A stretch of 13,056 nt of DNA from Lachnospiraceae bacterium (GCA_003520205.1 DOVG01000094.1:484-13539); one strand, 5' to 3'; shown: positions 1-7,349, numbered from the stretch's first letter. Made by a program: numbers and translations. The notes: generated by a model from the letters alone, not told the origin.

Positions 1-558
1 CTCTTCAGATCTTACAACTGGATTAGTTCTATCCAGATAATTCAGCTGTATCTGTACAAATTCAATCTCCGGATGCTTATCAAGAACCTGCTCCAGAAGT
101 TCAGGGCTGCCATGATATGAAAATCCAAGATGACGAATCTTTCCCTCTTCTTTCATTTTCATGCCCCAGTTAAAACAATCATACTTCTCATATGTATCGT
201 AGTTAGAGCCATCCTCAACAGAGTGCAGGAGGTACAGATCAAAATAATCAACTCCTGCTCTTTCTAATTGCTCATTAAAAATTCTATCCACATCGCTTTG
301 CTGTTTTATCTCCCACGCAGGAAGCTTAGTTGCCAGCATAAAGCTGTCTCTTGGATATCTTTTTACCAGCGCTTCTCTTGCTGCAACCTCAGACTTACCG
401 CCATGATATACATATGCCGTATCAAAATAATTCATGTCCATCTGCATATACTTATCAACCATACGCTTCACATGTTCAATATCTATCTCGCCATCCTTCT
501 CCGGAAGACGCATCAGACCAAATCCCAGTTTCGGCATTTTACTCAAATCTATACTCAT
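1..558 (-). CDS. Aldo/keto reductase, N-terminal 186 residues (runs off the left edge)
   Basis: An open frame starts at ATG 558-556 and is still open at base 1, giving 186 residues; the 3' end lies outside the window. It reads as the front part of an aldo/keto reductase TIM barrel, an NAD(P)H-dependent carbonyl reductase acting in the cytoplasm. The family's catalytic tetrad is visible: Asp46 and Tyr51 in FDTAYVY, Lys78 in LATKLP and His112 in YLLHSVED. Strands such as IRHLGFSYHG (141-150) and FVQIQLNY (167-174) fit barrel repeats 5 and 6. The start is set by AGGAGG at 570-565, six bases upstream. The sequence most resembles the predicted-oxidoreductase group (COG1453 type), whose members often carry a C-terminal 4Fe-4S domain; that part is not visible, so this is inference. 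The substrate cannot be told. It diverges from the Nudix gene across a 192-base intergenic region. Confidence 0.93.
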   Translation of the reverse strand, partial: MSIDLSKMPKLGFGLMRLPEKDGEIDIEHVKRMVDKYMQMDMNYFDTAYVYHGGKSEVAAREALVKRYPRDSFMLATKLPAWEIKQQSDVDRIFNEQLERAGVDYFDLYLLHSVEDGSNYDTYEKYDCFNWGMKMKEEGKIRHLGFSYHGSPELLEQVLDKHPEIEFVQIQLNYLDRTNPVVRSEE

Positions 559-581
559 AGTAAACCTCCTCATACTTCTTG

Positions 582-610
582 ATTATATTTGCCATCATTA
601 TAATTGTAAA
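582..610 (-). promoter_or_regulatory. Sigma-A type promoter for the aldo/keto reductase
   Basis: On the minus strand, TTTACA (610-605) is followed after exactly 17 bases by TATAAT (587-582), 11 of 12 consensus bases. Transcription should begin near base 575, leaving a leader of about 17 bases that is essentially only the ribosome site. A second TATAAT at 602-597 lies inside the spacer but has no comparable -35. Confidence 0.7.
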
Positions 611-681
611 AGCAAAATCAGATAATTAAAAGATTAAATTTTTTCACTTTTGACGATTTTTTGTCATGCTGTTTTTTCTAT

Positions 682-709
682 TTTTCAAAATAAAAAAATA
701 GGGTATAAT
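682..709 (+). promoter_or_regulatory. Probable promoter for the Nudix-adenosine deaminase unit
   Basis: A perfect TATAAT stands at 704-709. The best -35 is TTTTCA at 682-687 (4 of 6 consensus bases) with a 16-base spacer. Transcription would start near 716, about 35 bases before the Nudix start codon. The -10 is convincing; the -35 is weak, which could suit an activated promoter. Confidence 0.5.
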
Positions 710-725
710 GTGACATAAGTGTTAC
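710..725 (+). promoter_or_regulatory. Imperfect palindrome over the predicted transcription start
   Basis: The 16 bases GTGACATAAGTGTTAC form an imperfect inverted repeat: arm positions 1, 2, 4, 5 and 6 pair as Watson-Crick, with G-T wobbles at 3 and 7. It abuts the -10 box and covers the predicted start site, which is the usual place for a repressor operator. No regulator gene lies nearby, so the assignment is speculative. Confidence 0.25.
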
Positions 726-750
726 TATATATTTTAAGGGGGAATATCTA

Positions 751-1284
751 ATGGAGTGTTTTGATCTGTATGATGTGAACAGAAATAAAACCGGAAAGGT
801 ACTCGAGAGGGGTAATAAAGTACCTGAAGGATATTACCGGCTAGTTGTACATGTATGTGTATTTGGAAGCGACGGCAGAATGCTCATACAAAAAAGACAG
901 CCATTCAAAAAAGGCTGGTCAGGCATGTGGGATATAACAGCAGGTGGCAGCGCTATAGCGGGGGATACAAGTCAGCAGGCTGCTTCCCGTGAGCTTCTTG
1001 AAGAGGTCGGAATAGACTACTCTCTCGAAGGAATCAGACCTGCTATGACCATATATTTTGATGGAGGCTTTAATGATATCTATACTATAAATCTTGACGT
1101 AGATATCGATAAGCTTAAGCTCCAGTCTACAGAGGTCGAACAGGTCAGATGGGCAACAGAGGAAGAAATCCTCGCCATGCTTAAAACAAAAGAATTTGTT
1201 CTTTATAAAACATCTTTTATCTCACTTCTTTATTTTCTAAGAAACCATAATGGAGCCTTTACTCACAAGGATCCGACTAAATAA
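751..1284 (+). CDS. Nudix hydrolase (177 aa), YfcD / isopentenyl-diphosphate-isomerase-like group
   Basis: This is a cytoplasmic Mg-dependent Nudix hydrolase, which cleaves a nucleoside diphosphate linked to another group. The Nudix box spans residues 66-88 and ends in RELLEEVGI (80-88), the metal-binding helix with Glu81, Glu84 and Glu85. The usual Glu six places after the first Gly is Asp here (Asp72 in AIAGDTSQ). The N-terminal part (FDLYDVNRNKTGK, then RLVVHVCVF at 30-38) and the WSGMWDITAGG segment (56-66) resemble the family often labelled isopentenyl-diphosphate isomerase-like or YfcD-like. It lacks enough recognisable isomerase features for me to claim that activity. Start: ATG 751 has AAGGGGG at 736-742, eight bases upstream. 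It precedes adenosine deaminase by 20 bases with no terminator between them, so the two are probably cotranscribed and may share a nucleotide clean-up role. The exact substrate is unknown. Confidence 0.9.
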   Translation: MECFDLYDVNRNKTGKVLERGNKVPEGYYRLVVHVCVFGSDGRMLIQKRQPFKKGWSGMWDITAGGSAIAGDTSQQAASRELLEEVGIDYSLEGIRPAMTIYFDGGFNDIYTINLDVDIDKLKLQSTEVEQVRWATEEEILAMLKTKEFVLYKTSFISLLYFLRNHNGAFTHKDPTK

Positions 1285-1304
1285 TTGTATATAGGGGAAA
1301 ACTT

Positions 1305-2378
1305 ATGGGTTACACAGATTTACATCTTCATCTGGATGGTTCTCTATCACTAGAAGCAGTAAAGTTCCTCTCATGGATGGATGAAGCTGCAGGAATAGAG
1401 CTTCCATATGATGACATAGATATATGGAATATGCTTTCTGTTGATTCCACTAGCTATCAAAATAATAATAGCAGAAGTCTGAACGAATATCTAAAAAGAT
1501 TCGACCTTCCTTTGTCCCTTCTTCAGACAGAAGAAAGCCTTGAGGTCGCTATAATAGACATCGCAAGAACTCTTAAAAATCTGAATGTTGATTATGCAGA
1601 GATAAGATTTGCGCCTCAGCTTCATACTAAGAGAGGTCTTACACAGCTGGCGGCAGTGGAAGCCGTATTAAATGGATATATGCGCCGTCTGGATTTTAGT
1701 GGAGACAACGACGACAGCGTTCTAACCAGGAAGCTTATCGAATATGAAAATATGACTGGAATAGATATGGGACTTGATAATAGTAAAGGGTTCCCACATC
1801 TTAGATTCATATTGTGTCTGATGAGGTGCAATCCTTTAGATAAAAGACAGTATGAAATGAATATGGAGACTGTTGAAGTAGCAAGACATCTGATGAGCGA
1901 AGGAAATTCACTTATAGCCGGTATAGATCTGGCAGGTGCAGAAGGTCTCTATCCAACAGAAGACCATCGCGACTTCTTCGGAATCGCACGAAAATACCAT
2001 ATTCCATTTACTATCCACGCTGGCGAAGCAGCAGGTCCCGAAAGTATATGGCAGGCTCTCGATATGGGAGCCAGAAGAATAGGTCATGGTATTGCAGCTG
2101 CACGAGATGAATATCTGATGCAGGAGCTTGCAAAAAGGGGAACCATTATAGAAATGTGCCCGACCAGTAACCTGCAGACAGGTGCTATAAATGACTTGTC
2201 CAGATATCCTCTAAGACTCTTTATGCTGCACGATATGAAGGTTACTATTAATTCAGACAATATGACAGTGTCTGGAACTAACATAAAAAAAGAGTTCGAA
2301 CTTCTGAGAAAAGAGGTTGGAATCTCCGAAGAAGACGAACGTGTACTTCTAAAAAATGCCGAAGAAGGACATCTGTAA
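1305..2378 (+). CDS. add: Adenosine deaminase (357 aa)
   Basis: It converts adenosine or deoxyadenosine to inosine or deoxyinosine plus ammonia, a purine-salvage step in the cytoplasm. The metal and catalytic residues of the amidohydrolase-type barrel are all placed: His7 and His9 in DLHLHLDGSL, His238 and Glu241 in TIHAGEA, His261 in IGHGIA, and Asp318 in NSDNMTVSGT. The second Asp of the mammalian enzyme is Asn319 here, which I recall as usual in firmicute members. Two length features stand out. A polar stretch at about 133-162, rich in Asp, Asn and Glu, separates a helix from the strand LRFILCLMRC, where relatives are usually shorter. The C-terminus stops at NAEEGHL, without the usual tail of roughly ten residues. 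Start: ATG 1305 with AGGGG at 1293-1297. It is the second gene of the Nudix unit and is followed seven bases later by a terminator. A related adenine or 6-aminofutalosine deaminase is possible but less likely. Confidence 0.93.
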   Translation: MGYTDLHLHLDGSLSLEAVKFLSWMDEAAGIELPYDDIDIWNMLSVDSTSYQNNNSRSLNEYLKRFDLPLSLLQTEESLEVAIIDIARTLKNLNVDYAEIRFAPQLHTKRGLTQLAAVEAVLNGYMRRLDFSGDNDDSVLTRKLIEYENMTGIDMGLDNSKGFPHLRFILCLMRCNPLDKRQYEMNMETVEVARHLMSEGNSLIAGIDLAGAEGLYPTEDHRDFFGIARKYHIPFTIHAGEAAGPESIWQALDMGARRIGHGIAAARDEYLMQELAKRGTIIEMCPTSNLQTGAINDLSRYPLRLFMLHDMKVTINSDNMTVSGTNIKKEFELLRKEVGISEEDERVLLKNAEEGHL

Positions 2379-2384
2379 CACAGA

Positions 2385-2423
2385 AAACGGGGAAATGAGT
2401 TATCTCACTGCCCCGTTTCTTTT
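2385..2423 (+). terminator. Bidirectional intrinsic terminator between add and the ABC exporter
   Basis: The 8-bp stem AAACGGGG (2385-2392) / CCCCGTTT (2411-2418) encloses a three-by-three internal loop and a second stem TGAG/CTCA with a TTAT loop. It is followed by CTTTT on the plus strand. On the minus strand the same hairpin is followed by TTTTCTG, so it can also stop the convergent ABC operon that ends at 2431. Confidence 0.85.
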
Positions 2424-2430
2424 AACTTTA

Positions 2431-4350
2431 TCAGGCACTCAGACCTGTATATAACTGGTAGTACTTACCTTTCTGTTCCAGAAGCTCATCATGAGTTCCA
2501 CGTTCGATTACATTTCCATGCTCTAGTACGAGAATACAGTCGCTATTCTTTACTGTAGATAATCTATGAGCTATAACAAATGTAGTTCTGCCACTCATCA
2601 GTTTATCCATTCCATCCTGGACTTCACGCTCTGTCCTTGTATCTATAGATGAAGTAGCCTCATCCAGTATAAGTGCAGGAGGATCTGCTACAGCCGCTCT
2701 TGCTATAGCAAGTAACTGACGTTGTCCCTGACTTAAATTCCCTCCATCACCGGTAAGCATCGTATTATATCCATCAGGAAGCTGTCTGATGAAATGATCA
2801 GCATTTGCAAGCTTTGCAGCAGCTATACACTCTTCATCAGTTGCGTCTAGTCTTCCATAACGTATGTTTTCCATAACGGTATTCGTAAAAAGATGTGTAT
2901 CCTGAAGAACTAATCCAAGCGACCTTCTCAGATCTCCTTTTTTTATCTTATTAACATTTATATTATCAAATCTTATCTTTCCATCCTGAATATCATAGAA
3001 TCTGTTAATCAGATTTGTAATAGTTGTTTTACCGGCACCTGTTGAACCTACAAAGGCGATCTTCTGACCAGGCTTTGCGTCCAATGATACATTATGAAGA
3101 ACCATCTTCTCAGGTACATATCCAAAATCAACATCATCCATGAAGATAGCACCCTCAAGACGCTTATAATCAATTGAGCCATCTGCCTGATGCTGATGTT
3201 TCCATGCCCATAAGCCTGTTCTCTCTTTTGTCTCGATAAGATTGCCCTTCTCATCTTCCTTTACATTTACCAGAGATACATAACCATCGTCCACCTCTGA
3301 TGGTTCATCCAAAAGCTTAAATACTCTGTCAGCTCCTGCAAGAGCCATTATTATAGAGTTAAACTGCATTGATACCTGATTTATAGGCATATTAAAACTC
3401 TTATTAAATGTCAGGAATGACACAAGACCACCTACTGTAAGAGGTGCAAGACCTGCAAAGCTGCAGTCCTTTATACCAAAGCCTGAAAGCACAAGGAATG
3501 CACCTATAACTGTACAAACAACATAACTGAGATTCCCCAGCTGCGCCATGGCAGGCATCAGTATATTTGCATATTTATTTGCATTATAAGCACTGTCGTA
3601 GAGCTGATCATTCAGTTCATTGAACTCCTTGATACTCTTATCTTCATGACAGAATACCTTGATGACCTTCTGACCTGTGATCATTTCTTCTATATATCCA
3701 TTTTCTTTTCCCAGATCCTTCTGCTGAGCCAGAAAGTAGCTTCCACTCTTCTTAGATATTTTCATGGTTACACTGAGCATTAAACCTACCATGATAAACG
3801 ATACTATCGTAAGAGGTATATTTCTTATAACCATACAAACCACGACACCTATAAGTGTAAGAGCACTTGAATAAAGCTGTGGTATACTCTGGCTGATAAC
3901 CTGTCTCAATGTATCTACATCATTTGTGTAAATAGACATGATATCTCCATGTGTATGTGTATCGAAATAGCTTATAGGAAGTGTCTGCATATGATCAAAC
4001 AGACTGTCACGTATTCGACGCAGTGACCCCTGAGACACATTAACCATGATTCTGTTATATGCATATGTTGATATAATTCCTATACCATAAAAAACAGCGG
4101 TCCTGGTTATTGCCTTTAGAAGCGGTCCAAAATCTGTACTATGATTTCTGATCATAGGATTAATGTAATCATCGATCAGAGTCTTCATAAACATGGTTCC
4201 TTGAAGATTTGCCAGTACTCCCACAAAAATGAAAATGAATACGAGTATCATTCGAAATCCATAATATTTAAATATATAAGACATCAGGCGTTTAAATATC
4301 TTGCCCGGATTCTCTACCGTAGGCTTCATGCCTCGTGGTGTTCTTGCCAT
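2431..4350 (-). CDS. ABC exporter half-transporter with canonical ATPase site (BmrD/YheH, TM288-like, 639 aa)
   Basis: This is a type IV ABC exporter subunit: six membrane segments (near residues 33-50, 83-98, 161-178, 180-197, 270-290, 300-316), then a nucleotide-binding domain from about 400. Walker A is GSTGAGKTT (435-443), Q-loop Gln483, signature LSQGQ (539-543) and Walker B ALILDE with catalytic Glu564. Its H-loop residue is His595. It is therefore the hydrolysing half of a heterodimer. Between the membrane and ATPase domains lies a polar insert of about 50 residues (350-398) containing WAWKHQHQADG; I recall similar inserts in clostridial homologues. The length fits the YheH/BmrD class, which is longer than its partner. 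It follows the partner gene by 32 bases. Start: ATG 4350 with AAAGGA eight bases upstream. The substrate cannot be told from sequence; relatives export drugs, lipids or peptides. Confidence 0.95.
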   Translation of the reverse strand: MARTPRGMKPTVENPGKIFKRLMSYIFKYYGFRMILVFIFIFVGVLANLQGTMFMKTLIDDYINPMIRNHSTDFGPLLKAITRTAVFYGIGIISTYAYNRIMVNVSQGSLRRIRDSLFDHMQTLPISYFDTHTHGDIMSIYTNDVDTLRQVISQSIPQLYSSALTLIGVVVCMVIRNIPLTIVSFIMVGLMLSVTMKISKKSGSYFLAQQKDLGKENGYIEEMITGQKVIKVFCHEDKSIKEFNELNDQLYDSAYNANKYANILMPAMAQLGNLSYVVCTVIGAFLVLSGFGIKDCSFAGLAPLTVGGLVSFLTFNKSFNMPINQVSMQFNSIIMALAGADRVFKLLDEPSEVDDGYVSLVNVKEDEKGNLIETKERTGLWAWKHQHQADGSIDYKRLEGAIFMDDVDFGYVPEKMVLHNVSLDAKPGQKIAFVGSTGAGKTTITNLINRFYDIQDGKIRFDNINVNKIKKGDLRRSLGLVLQDTHLFTNTVMENIRYGRLDATDEECIAAAKLANADHFIRQLPDGYNTMLTGDGGNLSQGQRQLLAIARAAVADPPALILDEATSSIDTRTEREVQDGMDKLMSGRTTFVIAHRLSTVKNSDCILVLEHGNVIERGTHDELLEQKGKYYQLYTGLSA

Positions 4351-4382
4351 TACGTATATCCTTTCCCTTATTTCAGAAGGTC

Positions 4383-6143
4383 TTATTCATCAAAATCTCC
4401 AGAGCCACCTTGTTGTGACTCATATACATCCCGATATATTTCATTTGTTTCAAGAAGTTCACTATGACTTCCAAAACCATTTATCTTTCCGCCTTCCATA
4501 ACAATTATCCTGTCAGCATCCATTACACTGGATATTCTCTGAGCGATTATTATCTTGGTGGTTTCTGGTATATAATCCCTAAAGGACTGTCTTATCCTGG
4601 CATCTGTAGCTGTATCAACAGCACTTGTTGAGTCGTCCAGAATAAGGATTTTCGGTTCCTTTAGAAGTGCTCTCGCTATACATAGTCTCTGCTTCTGTCC
4701 TCCGGACACATTCGAACCGCCCTGCTCTATCTTTGTATTATACTTATCAGGAAATCCTTCTACGAAATCATCAGCACACGCAAGCTTGCAGGCATTCTTA
4801 CACTCCTCTTCAGTCGCATCTTCTTTTCCCCATCTGAGATTATCAAGAATAGTACCTGAGAAAAGCACATTTTTCTGAAGCACTACCGCAACATTATTAC
4901 GTAATGTCTCCATGTCATAGTTTCTAACGTCTTTACCGCCTACTTTTACAGTACCGCTCTGTACATCATAGAGTCGGCTTATGAGATTAATTAAACTTGT
5001 TTTTGAACTACCTGTTGCACCAACTATACCAATTGTTTCTCCTGAATTTATATGAAGATTTATGTTCTCCAGAACAGGTTTTTCAGAATTGGAACTATAT
5101 CTGAATACAACATTTTCAAAATCAATACTTCCATCTGTAATATCCTTATCCGGATTCTCCGGATTAGTAAGGTCACTCTTTTCTTCCAGAACTTCAGCTA
5201 TACGTTTTCCACTGGCAGTAGACATAGTAATCATAATGATTACCATTGAAAGCATCATAAGACTCATGAGTATCTGCATACAGTAAGCCAGCAATGTTGA
5301 AAGGTCACCTGTCGTAAGAGCTCCCGGCTGACCAAATTCATGTACTATAAGCTTAGCACTTGTCCAGCTGACCATAAGAATACAGAAATATATAGTAGAC
5401 TGCATAATCGGCATAACCAGTGCCATCATACTTTCAGCTTTTACAAACAGCTTATATATCATTCCGCTGGCTCTGCCGAATCTCTCTATCTCGTAATTCT
5501 CACGCACAAAGCCTTTGACAACTCTGATAGAGGTTACATTTTCCTGAACACTTTCGTTCATCTCATCATACTTGGGAAATGCTGCCGAAAAGTATTTTGT
5601 CACTCTACTCATAAGTACAGCAGCAACTATTGACAGGAATATAACTGCGTACAGATATATCATAGCAACCTTTGGACTGATCCAGAATGCCGCAATCATG
5701 GCAAAAATCAGGTTCATCGGAGCTCTCGCGAACATTCTCAGTATCATCTGATAAGCATTTTGAATATTAGTTACATCGGTAGTCATTCGAGTCACCAGAC
5801 TTGCTGATGAGAACTTATCAATATTGGAAAATGAAAAGCTCTGTATGTTCTTATACATGTCACGGCGGATATTTCTAGCCAGTCCGGCAGATGCCTTAGC
5901 TCCATACTTACCGCCCATGATTCCTACAAAAAGAGAACCCAGTGCTAAAAGAATCATGATGAAACCATATAGCAAAATGTGTTTCATATCTATAGTTTCA
6001 CCTTCAGATATGTCTATTATTCTACCCATTACTATGGGAATGATCGTCTCAAATATAACTTCAAGAATCATAAAAATAGGTGTTGCAACAGAAGCTGCTA
6101 CAAAATCCTGCACTTCCGAAATAATTACTTTTATCGTTTTCAA
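4383..6143 (-). CDS. ABC exporter half-transporter with degenerate ATPase site (BmrC/YheI, TM287-like, 586 aa)
   Basis: This is the partner half-exporter, first in the operon, with six membrane segments (near 20-42, 55-77, 135-157, 159-178, 243-265, 283-307) and an ATPase domain from about 338. Its ATP site carries the marks of the non-hydrolysing half: Walker B ILILDD has Asp504 instead of the catalytic Glu, and the H-loop is AQR with Gln535 instead of His. Walker A is GATGSSKT (375-382), with Ser380 in place of the usual Gly before Lys381. Its own signature VSGGQ (479-483) is normal and would complete the partner's active site. The length matches YheI/BmrC (about 585). The start codon is TTG at 6143-6141, chosen because GAGGA (6154-6150) sits six bases upstream and the only nearby upstream ATG (6156-6154) hits a stop after three codons. 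The C-terminal tail is Gly/Asp-rich (QQGGSGDFDE). Confidence 0.94.
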   Translation of the reverse strand: MKTIKVIISEVQDFVAASVATPIFMILEVIFETIIPIVMGRIIDISEGETIDMKHILLYGFIMILLALGSLFVGIMGGKYGAKASAGLARNIRRDMYKNIQSFSFSNIDKFSSASLVTRMTTDVTNIQNAYQMILRMFARAPMNLIFAMIAAFWISPKVAMIYLYAVIFLSIVAAVLMSRVTKYFSAAFPKYDEMNESVQENVTSIRVVKGFVRENYEIERFGRASGMIYKLFVKAESMMALVMPIMQSTIYFCILMVSWTSAKLIVHEFGQPGALTTGDLSTLLAYCMQILMSLMMLSMVIIMITMSTASGKRIAEVLEEKSDLTNPENPDKDITDGSIDFENVVFRYSSNSEKPVLENINLHINSGETIGIVGATGSSKTSLINLISRLYDVQSGTVKVGGKDVRNYDMETLRNNVAVVLQKNVLFSGTILDNLRWGKEDATEEECKNACKLACADDFVEGFPDKYNTKIEQGGSNVSGGQKQRLCIARALLKEPKILILDDSTSAVDTATDARIRQSFRDYIPETTKIIIAQRISSVMDADRIIVMEGGKINGFGSHSELLETNEIYRDVYESQQGGSGDFDE

Positions 6144-6149
6144 TTTAAT

Positions 6150-6154
6150 TCCTC
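6150..6154 (-). promoter_or_regulatory. Ribosome binding site deciding a TTG start
   Basis: GAGGA on the minus strand lies six bases before TTG 6143-6141. It overlaps an upstream ATG (6156-6154) whose reading frame is ATG AGG AAT TAA and cannot encode the transporter. The spacing supports TTG as the true initiator of the first exporter subunit. Confidence 0.65.
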
Positions 6155-6168
6155 ATACCAATCATTTA

Positions 6169-6196
6169 ATTATATCAACAGAGTCTTTCACCTCAA
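6169..6196 (-). promoter_or_regulatory. Probable promoter for the ABC exporter operon
   Basis: On the minus strand TTGAGG (6196-6191) and TATAAT (6174-6169) are separated by 16 bases. The -10 is perfect and the -35 matches four of six positions. Transcription would start near 6162, about 20 bases before the TTG start. A second TATAAT at 6246-6241 lacks a good -35. Confidence 0.5.
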
Positions 6197-6234
6197 CAGA
6201 CACATATTTAGTAGTTTATCACTCTTTCCCATTC

Positions 6235-6263
6235 TTTACAATTATATAAAATTATTTTATAAT
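6235..6263 (+). promoter_or_regulatory. Consensus promoter for the Gfo/Idh/MocA oxidoreductase
   Basis: TTTACA (6235-6240), a 17-base AT-rich spacer and TATAAT (6258-6263) match 11 of 12 consensus positions. Transcription should start near 6270, giving a leader of about 54 bases. It has the same boxes and spacing as the promoter at 610-582. Confidence 0.72.
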
Positions 6264-6266
6264 AAA

Positions 6267-6311
6267 TGTCATGATTCTCGTACATCAGTACTATTCTGAT
6301 GTCAAATGACA
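6267..6311 (+). promoter_or_regulatory. Nested inverted repeats in the oxidoreductase leader
   Basis: Three pairings are visible. ACATCAG (6282-6288) pairs perfectly with CTGATGT (6296-6302) across a 7-base loop. TGTCA (6300-6304) pairs with TGACA (6307-6311) as a near-continuous palindrome. TGTCAT (6267-6272) pairs with ATGACA (6306-6311) and would enclose the first hairpin. The second pairing competes with the other two because they share bases. The block ends at the first base of the ribosome site, so it could act as an operator or as a small RNA switch; neither is shown. Confidence 0.4.
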
Positions 6312-6317
6312 AGGAGA
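6311..6317 (+). promoter_or_regulatory. Ribosome binding site deciding the start at 6324
   Basis: AAGGAGA lies six bases before ATG 6324. An in-frame ATG at 6306 would place this site inside the coding sequence and has no ribosome site of its own, so initiation at 6324 is preferred. Confidence 0.8.
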
Positions 6318-6323
6318 AATAAA

Positions 6324-7349
6324 ATGATTGAATTTAAGGTAGGTATTCTCGGGGCAGGACATATAGCCGGAGTCATTGCTGATACACTGAATAAGCTGGA
6401 TGGATTTACTCCATATGCTATAGCATCCCGTGACAAAGATAAAGCAATAGCCTTTGGAACAGATCATAATATCAAAGTATGCTATGGTTCTTATGAGGAA
6501 CTTATAGCAGATCCGGAAGTTGAACTTGTATATATTGCAACAGTTAACTCTACTCATGCCGAGCTCGCCAAAAAATGTATCGAAGCCGGCAAGCCTTCTC
6601 TTGTTGAGAAACCATTTTCCTATAATGCCGTAACTGCTGCAGAGGTTCTCAAACTTGCTGAAGAAAAAAATGTTTTCTGTGGCGAAGCCATGTGGACAAG
6701 ATATACACATATGTTAAATCTTACTCTTGACCTTCTTAGAAAAGGTATCATAGGAGACGTAAGAACAGTAGTTGCAAGTCTTGGATATGATCTGAGAGAA
6801 AGTGAAAGCCGTAAGAGCATGGAAACTGCAGGTGGATCATTACTTGATCTCGGTATCTATCCTCTTACTCTGGCATTTATGATAATGAATACTCCACCGG
6901 TATCCGTTGCTTCCAACTATGTCAAACTAAATACCGGAGTAGATGCTTACTCTACTATACAAATGAGCTTCCCTGGAGGCAAGTTCGCTACTGTCATCAA
7001 TTCCATGCTCGGAGTACTTGATAACAAATGTACTATATATGGAACAGGCGGCCGTATAGAGATAGAAGGTGTTAACTGCCCTCAGAGAGTAAGAGTTTTT
7101 GCTCCAAACGGTAAACAGGTTCAGGAGCTTAATCCTACTGAGAAGTTCATAAATGGATACGAATATGAATTCCTTGCAGCCCGCGAGGCCATAATCGTCG
7201 GAAGACTCGAAACACCTCAGAATACCAGAGGAAATATAATGGCTCTTTACTCATTTACAGACACTCTTCGTAAGACATGGGATATGATATATCCGCTCCC
7301 TGGCGAAGAAACAGTTGCTGCAAAAAAGCCTGAAGTTAAGAAAGTCTGA
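6324..7349 (+). CDS. Gfo/Idh/MocA-family NAD(P)-dependent oxidoreductase (341 aa)
   Basis: This is a cytoplasmic two-domain dehydrogenase of the glucose-fructose oxidoreductase / inositol dehydrogenase family. The N-terminal Rossmann fold shows GILGAG at residues 7-12 and the second-strand end ASRDKDK (34-40), where Ser-Arg may favour NADP (inference). The family motif EKP is at 95-97 (LVEKPFSYN) and carries the catalytic Lys96. The C-terminal domain opens with GEAMWTRY (120-127) and contains GGSLLDLGIYPL (170-181), typical of the dihydrodiol-dehydrogenase-like subgroup acting on sugars or cyclic polyols. The usual substrate-binding Asp/His pair is represented by Asp175 and Tyr179. The length is normal for the family. 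The tail AAKKPEVKKV is low-complexity and probably disordered. It is a single-gene unit with its own promoter and terminator, divergent from the ABC exporter. The substrate is not identifiable. Confidence 0.92.
   Translation: MIEFKVGILGAGHIAGVIADTLNKLDGFTPYAIASRDKDKAIAFGTDHNIKVCYGSYEELIADPEVELVYIATVNSTHAELAKKCIEAGKPSLVEKPFSYNAVTAAEVLKLAEEKNVFCGEAMWTRYTHMLNLTLDLLRKGIIGDVRTVVASLGYDLRESESRKSMETAGGSLLDLGIYPLTLAFMIMNTPPVSVASNYVKLNTGVDAYSTIQMSFPGGKFATVINSMLGVLDNKCTIYGTGGRIEIEGVNCPQRVRVFAPNGKQVQELNPTEKFINGYEYEFLAAREAIIVGRLETPQNTRGNIMALYSFTDTLRKTWDMIYPLPGEETVAAKKPEVKKV

Noticed and set aside
751..1284. Naming the Nudix protein isopentenyl-diphosphate isomerase
   Set aside because: The fold group is shared, but I could not identify the isomerase catalytic residues with confidence, and no isoprenoid gene is adjacent.
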